Positions 20,264-30,194 of a stretch of 64,000 nucleotides of DNA are shown here, in pieces. Both the position numbers and the translations under genes were made by a program. The stretch spans positions 62,001 through 126,000 of the forward strand of contig JAHJTV010000054.1 in assembly GCA_018829445.1 (NCBI GenBank), written 5' to 3'. The notes under the pieces are model-generated. The model had not been told where the DNA came from. It saw nothing but the letters and a program-made list of their open reading frames with translations, and did no database searches. Each line of letters starts with the position of its first letter. Position 1 is the first letter of the stretch. The stretch comes from a bacterium (lineage in GTDB: Bacteria > SAR324 > XYD2-FULL-50-16).

Positions 20264-20905
20264 ATGAAGATCATATTTTTAGGAGCTCCAGGATCCGGTA
20301 AAGGAACACAATCAAAATTGGTTTCAAAAAAACTAACAATTCCCCAATTGTCCACGGGTGATATTCTTAGGGAAGCTGTGAAAGCAGGAACAGAAGTCGG
20401 CAAGAAAGCTAAATCTTTCATGGACGCTGGTGACTTGGTACCAGATGAGGTAATTGTTGGAATAATAAAAGATAGGACTGCGCAGGCGGATTGCAAAAAA
20501 GGTTACATACTCGATGGTTTTCCAAGAACCCTGGAGCAAGCTAACTCACTTCAAGAGATGTACAGTCAGAACAATGATAGTTTAGATAAAGTGGTATATC
20601 TTGAGATCAATCCTGAGAAAGTAGTCGAAAGACTTACAGGTCGAAGAGTTTGCTCAAATTGTGGTGCCGAATTTCATCTTCAATTTAAAACACCAAAAGC
20701 TGAAGGTAAATGCGATCTCTGCAATAGCGACCTGATGCATAGAAGTGATGATCATGAAGATAAGATCAGAAACCGCCTCGGTAATTATGACGCTCAAACA
20801 GCACCTCTGATTCAGTATTACGAAAAAGAGGGTGTCATGAAGAAAGTGGCAGCAGAAGGCAGTATTGACGAGATTACTGCTAAAATCATGGATGTTTTAA
20901 AATAA
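20264..20905 (+). CDS. adk: Adenylate kinase with zinc-binding lid
   Basis: This 213-residue kinase converts ATP and AMP to two ADP. GAPGSGKGTQ near residue 8 is the P loop, STGDILR binds AMP and DGFPRT is the conserved Arg segment. The lid carries CSNC and CDLC, four Cys that likely hold zinc. infA and map, which often follow adk here, are absent at this place; map lies at 49610-50518. Confidence 0.97.
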   Translation: MKIIFLGAPGSGKGTQSKLVSKKLTIPQLSTGDILREAVKAGTEVGKKAKSFMDAGDLVPDEVIVGIIKDRTAQADCKKGYILDGFPRTLEQANSLQEMYSQNNDSLDKVVYLEINPEKVVERLTGRRVCSNCGAEFHLQFKTPKAEGKCDLCNSDLMHRSDDHEDKIRNRLGNYDAQTAPLIQYYEKEGVMKKVAAEGSIDEITAKIMDVLK

Positions 20906-20957
20906 TTTGAACATCTAAATAAAATTGGTATCAAATCGATACTGACAAATTTACATG

Positions 20958-20986
20958 TTGCATAAAAGAGAACCTACTGTTATAGT
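20958..20986 (+). promoter_or_regulatory. Candidate promoter for the alpha operon
   Basis: TTGCAT (20958-20963), exactly 17 bases, then TATAGT (20981-20986) in the 171-base gap between adk and rpmJ. The -10 matches consensus at five of six, the -35 at four. It would transcribe rpmJ-rpsM-rpsK-rpsD-rpoA-rplQ with a leader of about 85 bases. Confidence 0.45.
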
Positions 20987-21076
20987 GTTTATTTGGCTTA
21001 AAAAACAGAGTCAAATTCGGGCTTATAAGATCGGATAAACACTGACAAATAACAGCTTTAGTTTTGAGAGATTAAA

Positions 21077-21190
21077 ATGAAAGTAAGAGCCTCAGTAAAG
21101 CCTATCTGCCCAAAATGCAAGATAGTTAAAAGAAAAGGTGTCTTGCGTGTGATTTGTGTGAACCCACGACATAAACAAAGACAAGGTTAA
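21077..21190 (+). CDS. rpmJ: 50S ribosomal protein L36, zinc-binding form
   Basis: A 37-residue protein: [15 protein letters not shown] at the start, then [13 protein letters not shown]. Cys11, Cys14, the Cys in VICVNP and His32 form the zinc site, so this is the C+ form. It sits 11 bases before the rpsM start, as usual. It is short enough to be missed by a length cut-off. Confidence 0.97.
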   Translation: MKVRASVKPICPKCKIVKRKGVLRVICVNPRHKQRQG

Positions 21191-21201
21191 GGGAGGACAG
21201 A

Positions 21202-21570
21202 TTGGCGCGTATCGCAGGAGTAGATTTACCCGATAATAAGAGAGTTGAGATAGGGCTTACTTACATTTTCGGGATTGGAAAGAACGTCTCTAATCAGATC
21301 ATTGATGAGGCCAAGGTTGACAAGAACACCAAAATAAAAGATCTCAACGAAGAGGAACTTGGGAAGATCAGACAAATTATCCAGACACTTGTTGTGGAAG
21401 GAGATTTGCGGAGGAAGCTTAGCATGGATATCAAACGGTTAAGCGATTTGGGGTGTTACAGGGGACTTAGACATAGAAGAGGGTTGCCTTGTCGAGGACA
21501 GAGAACAAAGACTAATTCAAGGACCCGAAAAGGTCCCAGGAAGATTTCAGTAGGACGAAAAAAGAAATAG
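21202..21570 (+). CDS. rpsM: 30S ribosomal protein S13
   Basis: A 122-residue protein of the 30S head that bridges to the 50S subunit. [20 protein letters not shown] and [19 protein letters not shown] are diagnostic. The start is TTG, right after a GGGAGG ribosome site; no ATG would give a full N terminus. Confidence 0.97.
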   Translation: MARIAGVDLPDNKRVEIGLTYIFGIGKNVSNQIIDEAKVDKNTKIKDLNEEELGKIRQIIQTLVVEGDLRRKLSMDIKRLSDLGCYRGLRHRRGLPCRGQRTKTNSRTRKGPRKISVGRKKK

Positions 21571-21587
21571 ACTTTCAGGGAAAATAG

Positions 21588-21983
21588 ATGGCCAAAGGAT
21601 CAAAAAGAAAAGGCGGAAAGAAAAAGGAAAAGAAGAATATTCCTTTTGGAAAGGTCTACATCAGTGCGACCTTTAATAACACTATCGTCAGTGTTACTGA
21701 CCTGGAAGGCAACGTGATAAGCTGGTCAAGTACTGGTTTGCACGGCTTCAAAGGTTCAAGGAAGAGTACTCCTTACGCTGCGAAAATCGTTGGTGAAGAC
21801 GCTATTAAAAAGGCAATGGAACACGGGTTAAAACAGGCACAGATCATCGTGAAAGGTCCAGGTAGTGGAAGAGAATCAGCATTGCGAGCGGTTGCGAGTT
21901 CGGGAATTAGGGTAACACAGATTAATGACATCACCCCGGTTCCTCATAACGGTTGCAGGCCGCCAAAAAGACGAAGAATATAG
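21588..21983 (+). CDS. rpsK: 30S ribosomal protein S11
   Basis: A 131-residue platform protein. A Lys-rich start is followed by [19 protein letters not shown] and [20 protein letters not shown]. It ends [16 protein letters not shown] as in most S11. Confidence 0.97.
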   Translation: MAKGSKRKGGKKKEKKNIPFGKVYISATFNNTIVSVTDLEGNVISWSSTGLHGFKGSRKSTPYAAKIVGEDAIKKAMEHGLKQAQIIVKGPGSGRESALRAVASSGIRVTQINDITPVPHNGCRPPKRRRI

Positions 21984-22029
21984 AGTAAAAAATCGGATTG
22001 TAAGAAAATTATTACTTGGAGAATAGAAA

Positions 22030-22662
22030 GTGGCAAGATATACAGGGGCTGTTTGTCGGCTTTGTCGAAGAGAACAAATTAAATTGTTTTTAAAAGGCGA
22101 TCGTTGCTATACTGACAAATGCTCAATGGAAACAAAACCTAACGTACCTGGGCAACATGGTGTAAACCGGAGAAGAGGTAAACAGTCCGAGTACGGTTTA
22201 CAATTGAGAGAAAAGCAGAAAGTTAGAAGAATGTACGGCGTTCAGGAAAAGCAGTTCAGAACGACCTTTAAAAAGGCATCTAGTAAAAAAGGTAAGACAG
22301 GAACAAATCTTTTAATTTTACTCGAACGAAGACTTGATAATATTGTATATCGAATGGGTTTTGCCAGGTCTTTGGCTGAAGCAAGGCAACTTGTGAAACA
22401 CTCGCATGTATTAATTAACGGGAAAAAGAACAATATTCCTTCAGCCTTGGTTAGAGTAGAAGATGAGATCTCGATACGGGAAAAAAGCAGAAACATTGCC
22501 TTTGTCAAGGAATCATTAGATTCCGCTGCTAGAAAAGGAACACTGGCTTGGTTGAGTGTTGATGCGGACAAATATAGTGGCAAGGTTGTAGCTTACCCAA
22601 AACGAGAACAAATTTCTATTCCTATTCAAGAGCAACTAATTGTTGAGCTTTATTCGCGGTAG
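22030..22662 (+). CDS. rpsD: 30S ribosomal protein S4, zinc-binding form
   Basis: A 210-residue assembly-initiating protein. [20 protein letters not shown] and the following CYTDKCS carry four Cys, the C+ zinc form. The S4 RNA-binding domain is [20 protein letters not shown] with VNGK-like INGKK. The start is GTG after GGAGAA. In E. coli S4 represses the alpha operon. Confidence 0.97.
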   Translation: MARYTGAVCRLCRREQIKLFLKGDRCYTDKCSMETKPNVPGQHGVNRRRGKQSEYGLQLREKQKVRRMYGVQEKQFRTTFKKASSKKGKTGTNLLILLERRLDNIVYRMGFARSLAEARQLVKHSHVLINGKKNNIPSALVRVEDEISIREKSRNIAFVKESLDSAARKGTLAWLSVDADKYSGKVVAYPKREQISIPIQEQLIVELYSR

Positions 22663-22667
22663 CCGGT

Positions 22668-23705
22668 TTGGACACAAATAAAAATATATTTCAAAAAAAT
22701 TGGGAAGGGCTTGTGATGCCCAAAGACCTCCAGGTTGCAAGGGAGTCTTTCGATGAAGCATATGGTAAGTTTATTTTTGAACCTTTACATAAAGGTTTCG
22801 GAATAACCATTGGCCACGCTATGAGACGCGTATTGCTGTCATCATTAAGAGGAAGCGGTATATATGGAGTAAAGATTGAAGGTGTCTCGCACGAGTTTGA
22901 AACGATAAAAGGAATTCGTGAGGATGTGTTAGAGATTATCTTAAATCTTAAAGGATTAGAGATACGTCAGTTCGATGAAGAGGAGTTGGTTTTAGAGTTA
23001 GTGGCTGCAGGACCTAAAGCTGTCACAGGAGCTGATATTTCGACTTTCGGAAAAGTTGAAATCATGAATCCGGATCACGTTATATGTACACTCGATCAGG
23101 ATGCAACCTTAGAAATGAATTTATTTGTGAGGATGAACAGGGGATTTGTTTCAGCTGAAGAAAACAGTGACAATGATTTGCCGATAGGGACAATCTTTTT
23201 GGACTCCAACCATTCACCCGTCAAAAGAGTACAATACGAAATTACAAATACAAGGGTTGGACAGCAAACTGACTATGAAAGACTGGTGTTCCAATTGTGG
23301 ACAAACGGTGGAGTTCGGCCCGATGACGCAATGGGTTACGCATCTAAGATATTAAAGGAATATCTGACTCCGTTTATTAACTTTGACGAAGACGCAATCA
23401 GACCTATTGAAGAAGTTGAGTACGAGGGTGATGAAAAGGTCTACGAAAATCCGCACCTATATCGAAGCGTTAACGAGCTTGAACTCTCAGTCAGATCGAT
23501 TAACTGCCTTCAGAACGCAAAAATTGAGACAATTGGTGATTTAGTCCAAAAAACAGAAGCTGAAATGCTAAAAACAAAGAATTTTGGACGGAAATCACTA
23601 CAAGAGATTAAAACGGTTCTCGCGTCAATGGGACTAACGCTAGGCATGAAGTTGGAGAATTTCGACAACAGGCCTAAAGGTGAGTCATCATCGAGATCTT
23701 ACTAA
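22668..23705 (+). CDS. rpoA: RNA polymerase alpha subunit
   Basis: A 345-residue subunit that dimerises to start polymerase assembly. The N-terminal domain has [27 protein letters not shown] residues, and the C-terminal domain has [16 protein letters not shown] and the helix-hairpin-helix GRKSLQEIK. The TTG start at 22668 gives [11 protein letters not shown], a common alpha N terminus. A GTG at 22713 preceded by GGAAGGG is a competing start that would remove 15 residues. Confidence 0.96.
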   Translation: MDTNKNIFQKNWEGLVMPKDLQVARESFDEAYGKFIFEPLHKGFGITIGHAMRRVLLSSLRGSGIYGVKIEGVSHEFETIKGIREDVLEIILNLKGLEIRQFDEEELVLELVAAGPKAVTGADISTFGKVEIMNPDHVICTLDQDATLEMNLFVRMNRGFVSAEENSDNDLPIGTIFLDSNHSPVKRVQYEITNTRVGQQTDYERLVFQLWTNGGVRPDDAMGYASKILKEYLTPFINFDEDAIRPIEEVEYEGDEKVYENPHLYRSVNELELSVRSINCLQNAKIETIGDLVQKTEAEMLKTKNFGRKSLQEIKTVLASMGLTLGMKLENFDNRPKGESSSRSY

Positions 23706-23737
23706 CGATAATTCAATTCTTATTTGGTAACTGAGAA

Positions 23738-24331
23738 ATGAGACACTTAAAAGCTGGAAAAAGACTAGGCATAACAACCAGCCATCGAAAAGCAATGATG
23801 AGAAATCTTGTTACTTCATTGTTGGAGCATGGAGAAATTAAGACGACAATAACAAGAGCAAAAGAGATGCGGAAGTATTTCGATAAGATGATCGGTTTGG
23901 GAAAGAAAGATGGTCTTCATGCAAGAAGACAGGCGATATCTTACATTAAATCGAAAGAAGCCGTAAAAAAGTTGTTTGAAGAATATGGACCTTTGTATTC
24001 AGAAAGAAACGGCGGGTATACCAGAATATTCAGAATTGGTCGGAGACTGGGCGACAATGCTGAAATGGCTTTGATACAAATGGTTGATCTGGATGGAAAA
24101 GCTAAGAAAGACGATAACGCTGGCAAAGAAAAGATAAAAGAATTAAAAGAGGAATTGGAAGAAAAAGCAAGTTCTACTGATAAAACAGATGTAGAAAAAA
24201 TTGAAACTGAAGAACAGGCGCAAACGGATGTTGTAGAAGCAGCAGAGGTCAAGCAAGATTCCGAAGCGGATGAAACACAAGAAACAGGTTCGGAAGAATC
24301 AAAAGTTGAAGTTGGAAAAGAAGAAAAATAG
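23738..24331 (+). CDS. rplQ: 50S ribosomal protein L17 with long acidic tail
   Basis: A 197-residue protein. The first 115 or so residues are normal L17: MRHLKAGKRLGITTSHRKAM, RNLVTSLLEHGEIKTT and GGYTRIFRIGRRLGDNAEMA. About 80 further residues are rich in Glu, Asp, Lys, Ala and Thr, acidic overall and probably disordered. Tails of this sort are known on L17 in some lineages, but this one is long. Last gene of the alpha operon. Confidence 0.94.
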   Translation: MRHLKAGKRLGITTSHRKAMMRNLVTSLLEHGEIKTTITRAKEMRKYFDKMIGLGKKDGLHARRQAISYIKSKEAVKKLFEEYGPLYSERNGGYTRIFRIGRRLGDNAEMALIQMVDLDGKAKKDDNAGKEKIKELKEELEEKASSTDKTDVEKIETEEQAQTDVVEAAEVKQDSEADETQETGSEESKVEVGKEEK

Positions 24332-24349
24332 GTAGAATCTTATTTAATA

Positions 24350-24381
24350 AAGAGGGGAATCTTAATATCGGTTTCCTCTTG
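24350..24381 (+). terminator. Possible terminator hairpin after rplQ
   Basis: AAGAGGGGA at 24350 can pair with TTTCCTCTT ending at 24380 (two G-T wobbles) around a short AT-rich loop. No T run follows, so it may end transcription weakly or from the convergent side. Confidence 0.3.
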
Positions 24382-24386
24382 CCCCC

Positions 24387-24926
24387 CTAACCACCACACA
24401 ATTCCGCATATCGGGTTACCGCAGCTACCATCAATTCAAATTTGAAAGGGCTTTTGCTGGCACAAAGTGATTTCAGTAGTTGCATAAACTCATCCCAGTT
24501 ATCTATTTTATTAAAAGCTTCAATTCGTGGGATTAGGAGTCCTTCTTCTTGACAGATGACATTAATTCTTTTGGCTTCGGTGAACAAACATTGAGGGTCT
24601 TTAGTAAACATATCAATCAATCGTTCAAGAAGTTTGTTCATGCTAAAATTGATTTGTACTGGATTACCGACTAGATTATGTTGTTCAACATATTTTGTTT
24701 CAGTACGATTTATCTCCGGAATGATAACATTTTGATTCCTTGACAGGTATGCCTCTTTTTCATTGGAGAAAACCAGCTCGTAGTACCGCTTTTTTACAGA
24801 AAGAGATTTGGCTTTCAATTTTATGTCTTTGGAAAGAACAGTCTGGCTTCTTTTCAGAAAGGGACTGTTTTCGCTAAAGTCCCAGCGATAATTGGTATCG
24901 CCTGGGATAAATCTAATTCGTTTCAT
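24387..24926 (-). CDS. Hypothetical protein, 179 residues
   Basis: I do not recognise this protein. It is soluble, with no signal peptide or membrane segment. The first 60 residues are basic and probably beta-rich, and the last 90 look helical (LLERLIDMFTKD, EFMQLLKSLCASKS). There are four Cys without a metal-like spacing. It is convergent to rplQ and divergent from the lytic transglycosylase with only 25 bases between start codons, so each promoter must overlap the other gene or the two are co-regulated. No ribosome site is clear before the ATG. Confidence 0.65.
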   Translation of the reverse strand: MKRIRFIPGDTNYRWDFSENSPFLKRSQTVLSKDIKLKAKSLSVKKRYYELVFSNEKEAYLSRNQNVIIPEINRTETKYVEQHNLVGNPVQINFSMNKLLERLIDMFTKDPQCLFTEAKRINVICQEEGLLIPRIEAFNKIDNWDEFMQLLKSLCASKSPFKFELMVAAVTRYAELCGG

Positions 24927-24951
24927 TTAATAAAATAAAATAGACCCAAAA

Positions 24952-27069
24952 ATGTTTCTTAAAGACAAAAAAATAATTGATAATCATATTTTGCTGCTTG
25001 GTATTCTTATCATAACCCTGACATTTAAAAATGCAAATGCAGCAACGGATCAGTCTTTGATTTCATCATATCTTAATGGAAATTATAAGGATGTCATTGA
25101 ACAAGTTGATTCAAAACAGGAAGAGGAATTGGATATTGAAGATATTTATATTCTTCTAAAAGCTAATGAGCAGGCGGGGAAAACCGAATTAAATCCAAAA
25201 ATTCTGGAGAAGCTGGAAGCTGGAATCCCCACTGAACTTTATGATATTATTATTTATGAAAGAATATTGCTGTCAATAAATTCAGATGATAAGGAAAGTT
25301 TTTTAAGGCAATCAATTGAGTTCATTCCAAAGACAAATAATGAGCATATTATTCGGATAATCGCAGAAAATATTGTTGAAAAATATCGTACGTTCAAAGA
25401 CACATTGCTACTCCGTCAATGTCTGGAGCTTCTTCTGACCTCTATTAATTCATTGGAAATCAAATCCAGTATTCTAAAAGTGTATGCTGATACATTCGAT
25501 GATTCCGATTCAAAGAAAACTCATAACGTAATCGAAGTTTGGAAAGTTGAAGACATACGTAATTTAAGTGAAAAGTATGAGAAGATTGGCCAATGGATTT
25601 TGGAGCGTGCAGATACTTACCCTAATCAGATTTTGGAACACTTCATCAACCAAAAGCAGTACAGAAATTACTCGTATTCAATAAAGAATATACCCCACTA
25701 TTTGAAAGCGCTATCCAACCGAGAATTGGAAAGTTATCAAAAATTAAGTGATTTATATCTTTATTCAATGAAACGATTACGTAAGTATTCACAGTTAATT
25801 GCCATACTGGATAACACTAGTGAAAGGGAGTTATTGGGTATTCCCCGGGAAGAAGCGATGATTGAACTATTTGATCTTTGGCTTAGGAAGGGAAACGAAA
25901 AAGAAGCGACAAATATTCTGATGAAAATTAAGAAAGCAAAACCAGATTATAGTCCTGATTTCATGTTATTGGCACTGGCAGACTTTAATTTTGAAAAGGC
26001 CAACTACAAGAAGAGCTTGAATTATCATCAGCAAATTGACATTTCAAGTTTGAGTAATGAAATCATTTCAAGAATAAAATGGAAAAAATGGCGAATCCAT
26101 TACCAATTGGGTGATCAAAAAGAATTATTGGAACTGGCTAAATGGGCCGAAACATATCCTTTCGAAAACAAAGAGATAGCTGCCAGATTCTGCTATTGGT
26201 CCAATAAGCTGGAAGCTAAGCAAAATTCCTCTTTATCATCCTGCTATGAACAGTATCCCTTGACGTATTATGGACTTCATTCAAAGTACAGTTCAAACAT
26301 AACTGACTTAGCGACTGTTAAAAACGAAAAAAAGCAATCCGTTCCCAAAATTGAGCTTTCATCAGGCAAACTAAAAATTTACTCATTTATAGCAACCCTC
26401 TATGAGTTAAGACAATATGAGATAGCTGATACCATTGTAAAATCAATCATCGAAAAAGCCAATGGGCATGAATTATTACACCTGGCTGATATTTTGCTAA
26501 AAGCGAATCGGTTTTATTTGGTTCAATTGATAGTTGAATCAAATTTCAGAGATCATTTGGAAGGAAGTATAACAGCCAGAAATATGCTGCTGCCATACTT
26601 CTATCCCAAAGCTTACAGAGAAGAAATAATTGGCCTTGTACAGACAGATGAGGTTCCCGAGCTTTTGATTTTGTCAGTAATGCGCGAAGAATCACATTTT
26701 AATCCGGATGTGGAATCGACGGCAGGAGCAATCGGTTTGATGCAGTTGATGCCAAAGACAGCTGAGTACATAGGGAAGCTTTTAAAACTAAAAATTGAGA
26801 AAGAACAGCTGAAAGATCCGAAATTAAATCTTAGATTGGGGACAGCTTATTTAAACAGACTTTTAAATCGTTACAAAGGAGATCTCTTTTACACGTTAGC
26901 GGCATACAATGGAGGGCCTACCAATGTCCGGCGATGGCAGAAAAAAAACATCACAGCAGATAGTGATGAATTTTTGGAGAGTATCACTTTTGACGAAACA
27001 CAAAACTATATCCGTCGTGTAATGCGATCTTACTATCTTTATCAGGATCTTTATGGACAGGCTCTTTAG
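24952..27069 (+). CDS. Soluble lytic murein transglycosylase (Slt family)
   Basis: A 705-residue secreted enzyme that cleaves peptidoglycan and leaves 1,6-anhydro ends. A signal-peptide-like segment (HILLLGILIITLTF then NANAATDQ) covers the first 35 residues. A long helical repeat region follows, like the Slt70 superhelix. The catalytic domain is near residues 570-700: VMREESHFNPDVES with the catalytic Glu, GAIGLMQLMPKTA, TLAAYNGG and ETQNYIRRVM. The end overlaps the next gene by 17 bases, so the two are probably co-translated. Confidence 0.9.
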   Translation: MFLKDKKIIDNHILLLGILIITLTFKNANAATDQSLISSYLNGNYKDVIEQVDSKQEEELDIEDIYILLKANEQAGKTELNPKILEKLEAGIPTELYDIIIYERILLSINSDDKESFLRQSIEFIPKTNNEHIIRIIAENIVEKYRTFKDTLLLRQCLELLLTSINSLEIKSSILKVYADTFDDSDSKKTHNVIEVWKVEDIRNLSEKYEKIGQWILERADTYPNQILEHFINQKQYRNYSYSIKNIPHYLKALSNRELESYQKLSDLYLYSMKRLRKYSQLIAILDNTSERELLGIPREEAMIELFDLWLRKGNEKEATNILMKIKKAKPDYSPDFMLLALADFNFEKANYKKSLNYHQQIDISSLSNEIISRIKWKKWRIHYQLGDQKELLELAKWAETYPFENKEIAARFCYWSNKLEAKQNSSLSSCYEQYPLTYYGLHSKYSSNITDLATVKNEKKQSVPKIELSSGKLKIYSFIATLYELRQYEIADTIVKSIIEKANGHELLHLADILLKANRFYLVQLIVESNFRDHLEGSITARNMLLPYFYPKAYREEIIGLVQTDEVPELLILSVMREESHFNPDVESTAGAIGLMQLMPKTAEYIGKLLKLKIEKEQLKDPKLNLRLGTAYLNRLLNRYKGDLFYTLAAYNGGPTNVRRWQKKNITADSDEFLESITFDETQNYIRRVMRSYYLYQDLYGQAL

Positions 27070-27784
27070 ATTGTTCGTGATATTGGCAAGTTTAATTCTG
27101 ATCGTATCAGCATGTCAGACTCATAAAGTTGAATTAACTGGAGAAGATGAAAATTCGAAACGATTTAAAGTTGCTTTTGAGGATTTAAAAAACGAGAGAG
27201 TAGAAACAATCAAGGTTGATTATATTGTTGATTGTAAGGTCAGGCTGAAAACTCTGGAAGAATCCCAAAGCGGAAATTGTCAGATTGTCCTCACACACGA
27301 CCTGAAATTCTTACTCACAATTATACATCCCATGGGTGGTGTTCTGATAAAGATATATGCTGATGATAAAATATTACAGGTTAAAGATTTTTCAAAAATG
27401 AGCTATCGTGAGTACGAATTGAGCAAGAAATCAAAGATGAATCTTCCATTGATCAAAGATTTCTCATTATTGGAACTGCAAACAGTGTTATGGGGCAGAA
27501 TCTTGGTTCCAGTTGAAAAAAGCCTGAAATATGAGCTGGATGAAAACAAACAGATTAGACGAATTACAAAGCCTGAAAAGGATAAGAGTTTGGAAGTTGG
27601 GTATAATGGATGGTTAACATACAAAGGAAGTCAGTTTCCAAGGATATTGATCATCAACAACCAGAAGAGCGGTTCCTCCATTAAATTGGCAATAACACAG
27701 TTTCAACCGGGATTTGCCAAAAACCTTAAGATAGATAAGGAGTTTAAACAAAAAAAAAAGAGTGAAGCATTACAGATTAATTAA
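27053..27784 (+). CDS. Putative outer-membrane lipoprotein, LolB-like fold possible
   Basis: A 243-residue protein with a lipoprotein signal: basic MDRLFR, a hydrophobic stretch and lipobox VSAC with the lipidated Cys near residue 21. The mature part looks beta-rich, with segments such as VDYIVDCKVRLKT and GYNGWLTYKGSQFPRILII. The layout recalls LolB/LolA-like lipoproteins, which carry lipoproteins to the outer membrane, but I cannot assign it firmly. The overlap with the transglycosylase gene suggests a shared envelope role. Confidence 0.7.
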   Translation: MDRLFRLFVILASLILIVSACQTHKVELTGEDENSKRFKVAFEDLKNERVETIKVDYIVDCKVRLKTLEESQSGNCQIVLTHDLKFLLTIIHPMGGVLIKIYADDKILQVKDFSKMSYREYELSKKSKMNLPLIKDFSLLELQTVLWGRILVPVEKSLKYELDENKQIRRITKPEKDKSLEVGYNGWLTYKGSQFPRILIINNQKSGSSIKLAITQFQPGFAKNLKIDKEFKQKKKSEALQIN

Positions 27785-27807
27785 AAGCGGATAAAATAGC
27801 TGCACTT

Positions 27808-28704
27808 TTAGTGATCCCTTTTTAATACAAATTCCGCCAATTGATGTAAACGTGATAAATCTCTGTTTATTTTGCCCAAGTATTCCAATGCTTGCTTAAA
27901 GCTTTCGTTTGCCAGTGAAACTGATTTTTCCAAACCGTAGATTTTAGGATAGGTCAAGGTATTGTTTCTTGTATCACTGCCTGGCGTTTTTCCTAAGCGA
28001 GTTCTATCCCCTGTTTCATCCAAAATATCATCCTGGATTTGGAAACACTTTCCAATTTCTTCTCCGAATTTTGTAAGTAAATTATAATTTTCTTCACTGA
28101 AATCTGCTAAAATGGCTCCTATTTGAATACTAGCGGTAATCAGTGCTCCTGTTTTATGGGAATGAATGAACTTGAGTTTTTGTGCTGGGTTATCAGCATT
28201 TAGATTGTCGATATCAGCGACCTGACCGGAAACCATGCCGTATATGCCAGCTTTTTCTGCAAGGAGATTTATTATTTTTATTAGTTTTACCGGTGGTATG
28301 GAATCATTGTCTATTGATCCAATCAAGGCAAAACTATGGGTAAGAAGGGAATCTCCCGCCAACAAAGCTATTGCCTCGCCGAATTTAATGTGATTGGTTG
28401 GATTTCCTCTTCTAAGATCATCATTGTCCATACACGGTAAATCATCATGTATCAGGGAGTAGGTATGAATATATTCTATTGCACAGGCAATGGGTAAAGA
28501 GATAACCGGGTCTTTTCCTCCACATTCAACGGTGGTCATCAACAAAACAGGCCTTAGTCTTTTTCCGCCAGCGAACAGTGAATATTTCATCGACTCTTCC
28601 AAAACGGAAACGAAATGGGAAAGCTTGGGAAAACTTGTTTTTAAGTAGCTCTCAAATTGATTCAATTTTTGAGAGTAATATTCTTTAAAACTGGGTTCAT
28701 TCAT
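27808..28704 (-). CDS. ispA: Polyprenyl synthetase (farnesyl/geranylgeranyl diphosphate synthase)
   Basis: A 298-residue trans-prenyltransferase that condenses isopentenyl diphosphate with allylic diphosphates. The first Asp-rich motif is HDDLPCMDNDDLRRG and the second is QIQDDILDETGD. GGKRLRP, near residue 50, binds isopentenyl diphosphate. The short insert in the first motif (DDLPCMD) fits IspA-type short-chain enzymes. It lies downstream of prmC on the same strand. Confidence 0.9.
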   Translation of the reverse strand: MNEPSFKEYYSQKLNQFESYLKTSFPKLSHFVSVLEESMKYSLFAGGKRLRPVLLMTTVECGGKDPVISLPIACAIEYIHTYSLIHDDLPCMDNDDLRRGNPTNHIKFGEAIALLAGDSLLTHSFALIGSIDNDSIPPVKLIKIINLLAEKAGIYGMVSGQVADIDNLNADNPAQKLKFIHSHKTGALITASIQIGAILADFSEENYNLLTKFGEEIGKCFQIQDDILDETGDRTRLGKTPGSDTRNNTLTYPKIYGLEKSVSLANESFKQALEYLGKINRDLSRLHQLAEFVLKRDH

Positions 28705-28763
28705 TTCTGTTTTAATGTTTATTCAAATCTGGTTATAAAAACTGCTAACGAGGCTTTTGTTGA

Positions 28764-29720
28764 CTAAGATTTCTGCAAAACCATGACCCTATAATGTCCT
28801 GAATAATCTTTCCGGTTTTTGTCCAGCAAAAGAGTATCATCCAATTTTACGAGGTCCGAGATTTGATGCAATTGATCATATCCATGTTCAAAAATAAGAT
28901 AACCATTTGGTTTAAGCAGCTCGTGGGCTGAGTTTAGTAGAACCTCATAAAAATCGATCCCCGTTTCTCCCCCATTTAGCGCAATAATTGGCTCCCATTG
29001 TTTTACTTCTGCTTGAAGACTGTCAATATCATGTTTTGGAATATAGGGGGGATTGCTGACTATAAAATCATATTTTGTTTTCGGACTTATGGACTGGAAA
29101 CGGTCTCCCTGAAGCAAAGTGATACTATTATTCCTCTGTTGTATGATGTCTGAGTATTTTTCCGTATTAAAGGCTGCATATTCCAATGCATTCTTGCTAA
29201 GTTCGATAGTTACAATGGATAGATTGTGACATTCATAACATAAAGCCAAAGGAATCGCAGCTGAACCGGTACCTAATTCCAGAATGTGGATCTGTTCGGA
29301 AGGATCTCTTTCCTGGATTTTTTCCAAGATGCATTCGACTAAAACCTCCGTATCTTGTCGAGGTATCAATACGCCTGAACCAACTTTCAGACGTAGCGAC
29401 CAAAAATCATGGTATTGCAGAATATAAGCCGTAGGCTCCCGTTTGTATCTTCGCTTGACAAGTTCTCTAACAATCTTTTGCTCTTCCGTGGTGCAGGGTT
29501 TGTCGAATTGAAGATAAATTTCCAATCGGGAAATATTCAAAGCATGGCTTACTAACAATTCAGCTTGCAGTCGATGAGGAGGTGGGAATCCTCTCTTTTC
29601 AAAATCTTCTTTTATCCATTGGACAAGCTTTGGAGGAGTCCACATACTATTGGTGTTTTTTGAAGAGGGAGTAGTCAATCTATCCATTATTGAGTAGTTA
29701 TCAAATAGTGAGTCATACAT
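28764..29720 (-). CDS. prmC: Release factor glutamine methyltransferase PrmC
   Basis: A 318-residue SAM-dependent enzyme that methylates the GGQ glutamine of RF1 and RF2. A helical N-terminal domain (about 25-110) is followed by the methyltransferase fold with LELGTGSAAIPLAL and the catalytic FIVSNPPYIP. The first ATG gives a longer N terminus than usual; a Met at residue 12 is an alternative start. prfA is not next to it here. Confidence 0.92.
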   Translation of the reverse strand: MYDSLFDNYSIMDRLTTPSSKNTNSMWTPPKLVQWIKEDFEKRGFPPPHRLQAELLVSHALNISRLEIYLQFDKPCTTEEQKIVRELVKRRYKREPTAYILQYHDFWSLRLKVGSGVLIPRQDTEVLVECILEKIQERDPSEQIHILELGTGSAAIPLALCYECHNLSIVTIELSKNALEYAAFNTEKYSDIIQQRNNSITLLQGDRFQSISPKTKYDFIVSNPPYIPKHDIDSLQAEVKQWEPIIALNGGETGIDFYEVLLNSAHELLKPNGYLIFEHGYDQLHQISDLVKLDDTLLLDKNRKDYSGHYRVMVLQKS

Positions 29721-29807
29721 CTTGATACACTTTCATTGAGTAAATATATTTTTCCGAATTCTATTTACTTCTGGCAATTGAAGTTTTGAAAATGAATCGT
29801 ATATTCT

Positions 29808-30194
29808 TTACTTTTGTATGACTTGGTTGATTTTGGAGAGAAAAGGCTTCACTCGAAGGGGTTTTAATATATAACCGTTTACTTTCCACTTAGCAGCGGT
29901 CACGATATCGTCCGGTTTATCTGAAGCGGTTATCATCAAAACTGGTGTTCCCTTCATTTCATCATTTCCGGAACGAATTTTTTTTAGCAGATCCAAACCG
30001 TTCATTTCAGGCATCATGAAATCGGTCAGGATTAAGTCAAAATTATTCTCTTGAATTATATTCCAGGCATTTGCACCATTATCAGCTTCAGTGATTTGTA
30101 AAAAACCTCCCGCCCTGAGGATACTTACTATTAAGGCTCTGATTTTGGCATTATCATCGACGACTAAAATTTTTGTGTCCTTGGCTTCAGTCAT
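29808..30194 (-). CDS. CheY-like single-domain response regulator
   Basis: A 128-residue receiver without an output domain. The acidic pair is VVDD near residue 13, the phosphoacceptor Asp is in LILTDFMMPEMNG, and the Thr/Ser and Lys are in MITAS and YILKPL. All key residues are present, so it should be phosphorylated. No histidine kinase lies beside it. It is on the same strand as pdxA, 277 bases downstream, and near the partner-switching cluster. Confidence 0.88.
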   Translation of the reverse strand: MTEAKDTKILVVDDNAKIRALIVSILRAGGFLQITEADNGANAWNIIQENNFDLILTDFMMPEMNGLDLLKKIRSGNDEMKGTPVLMITASDKPDDIVTAAKWKVNGYILKPLRVKPFLSKINQVIQK

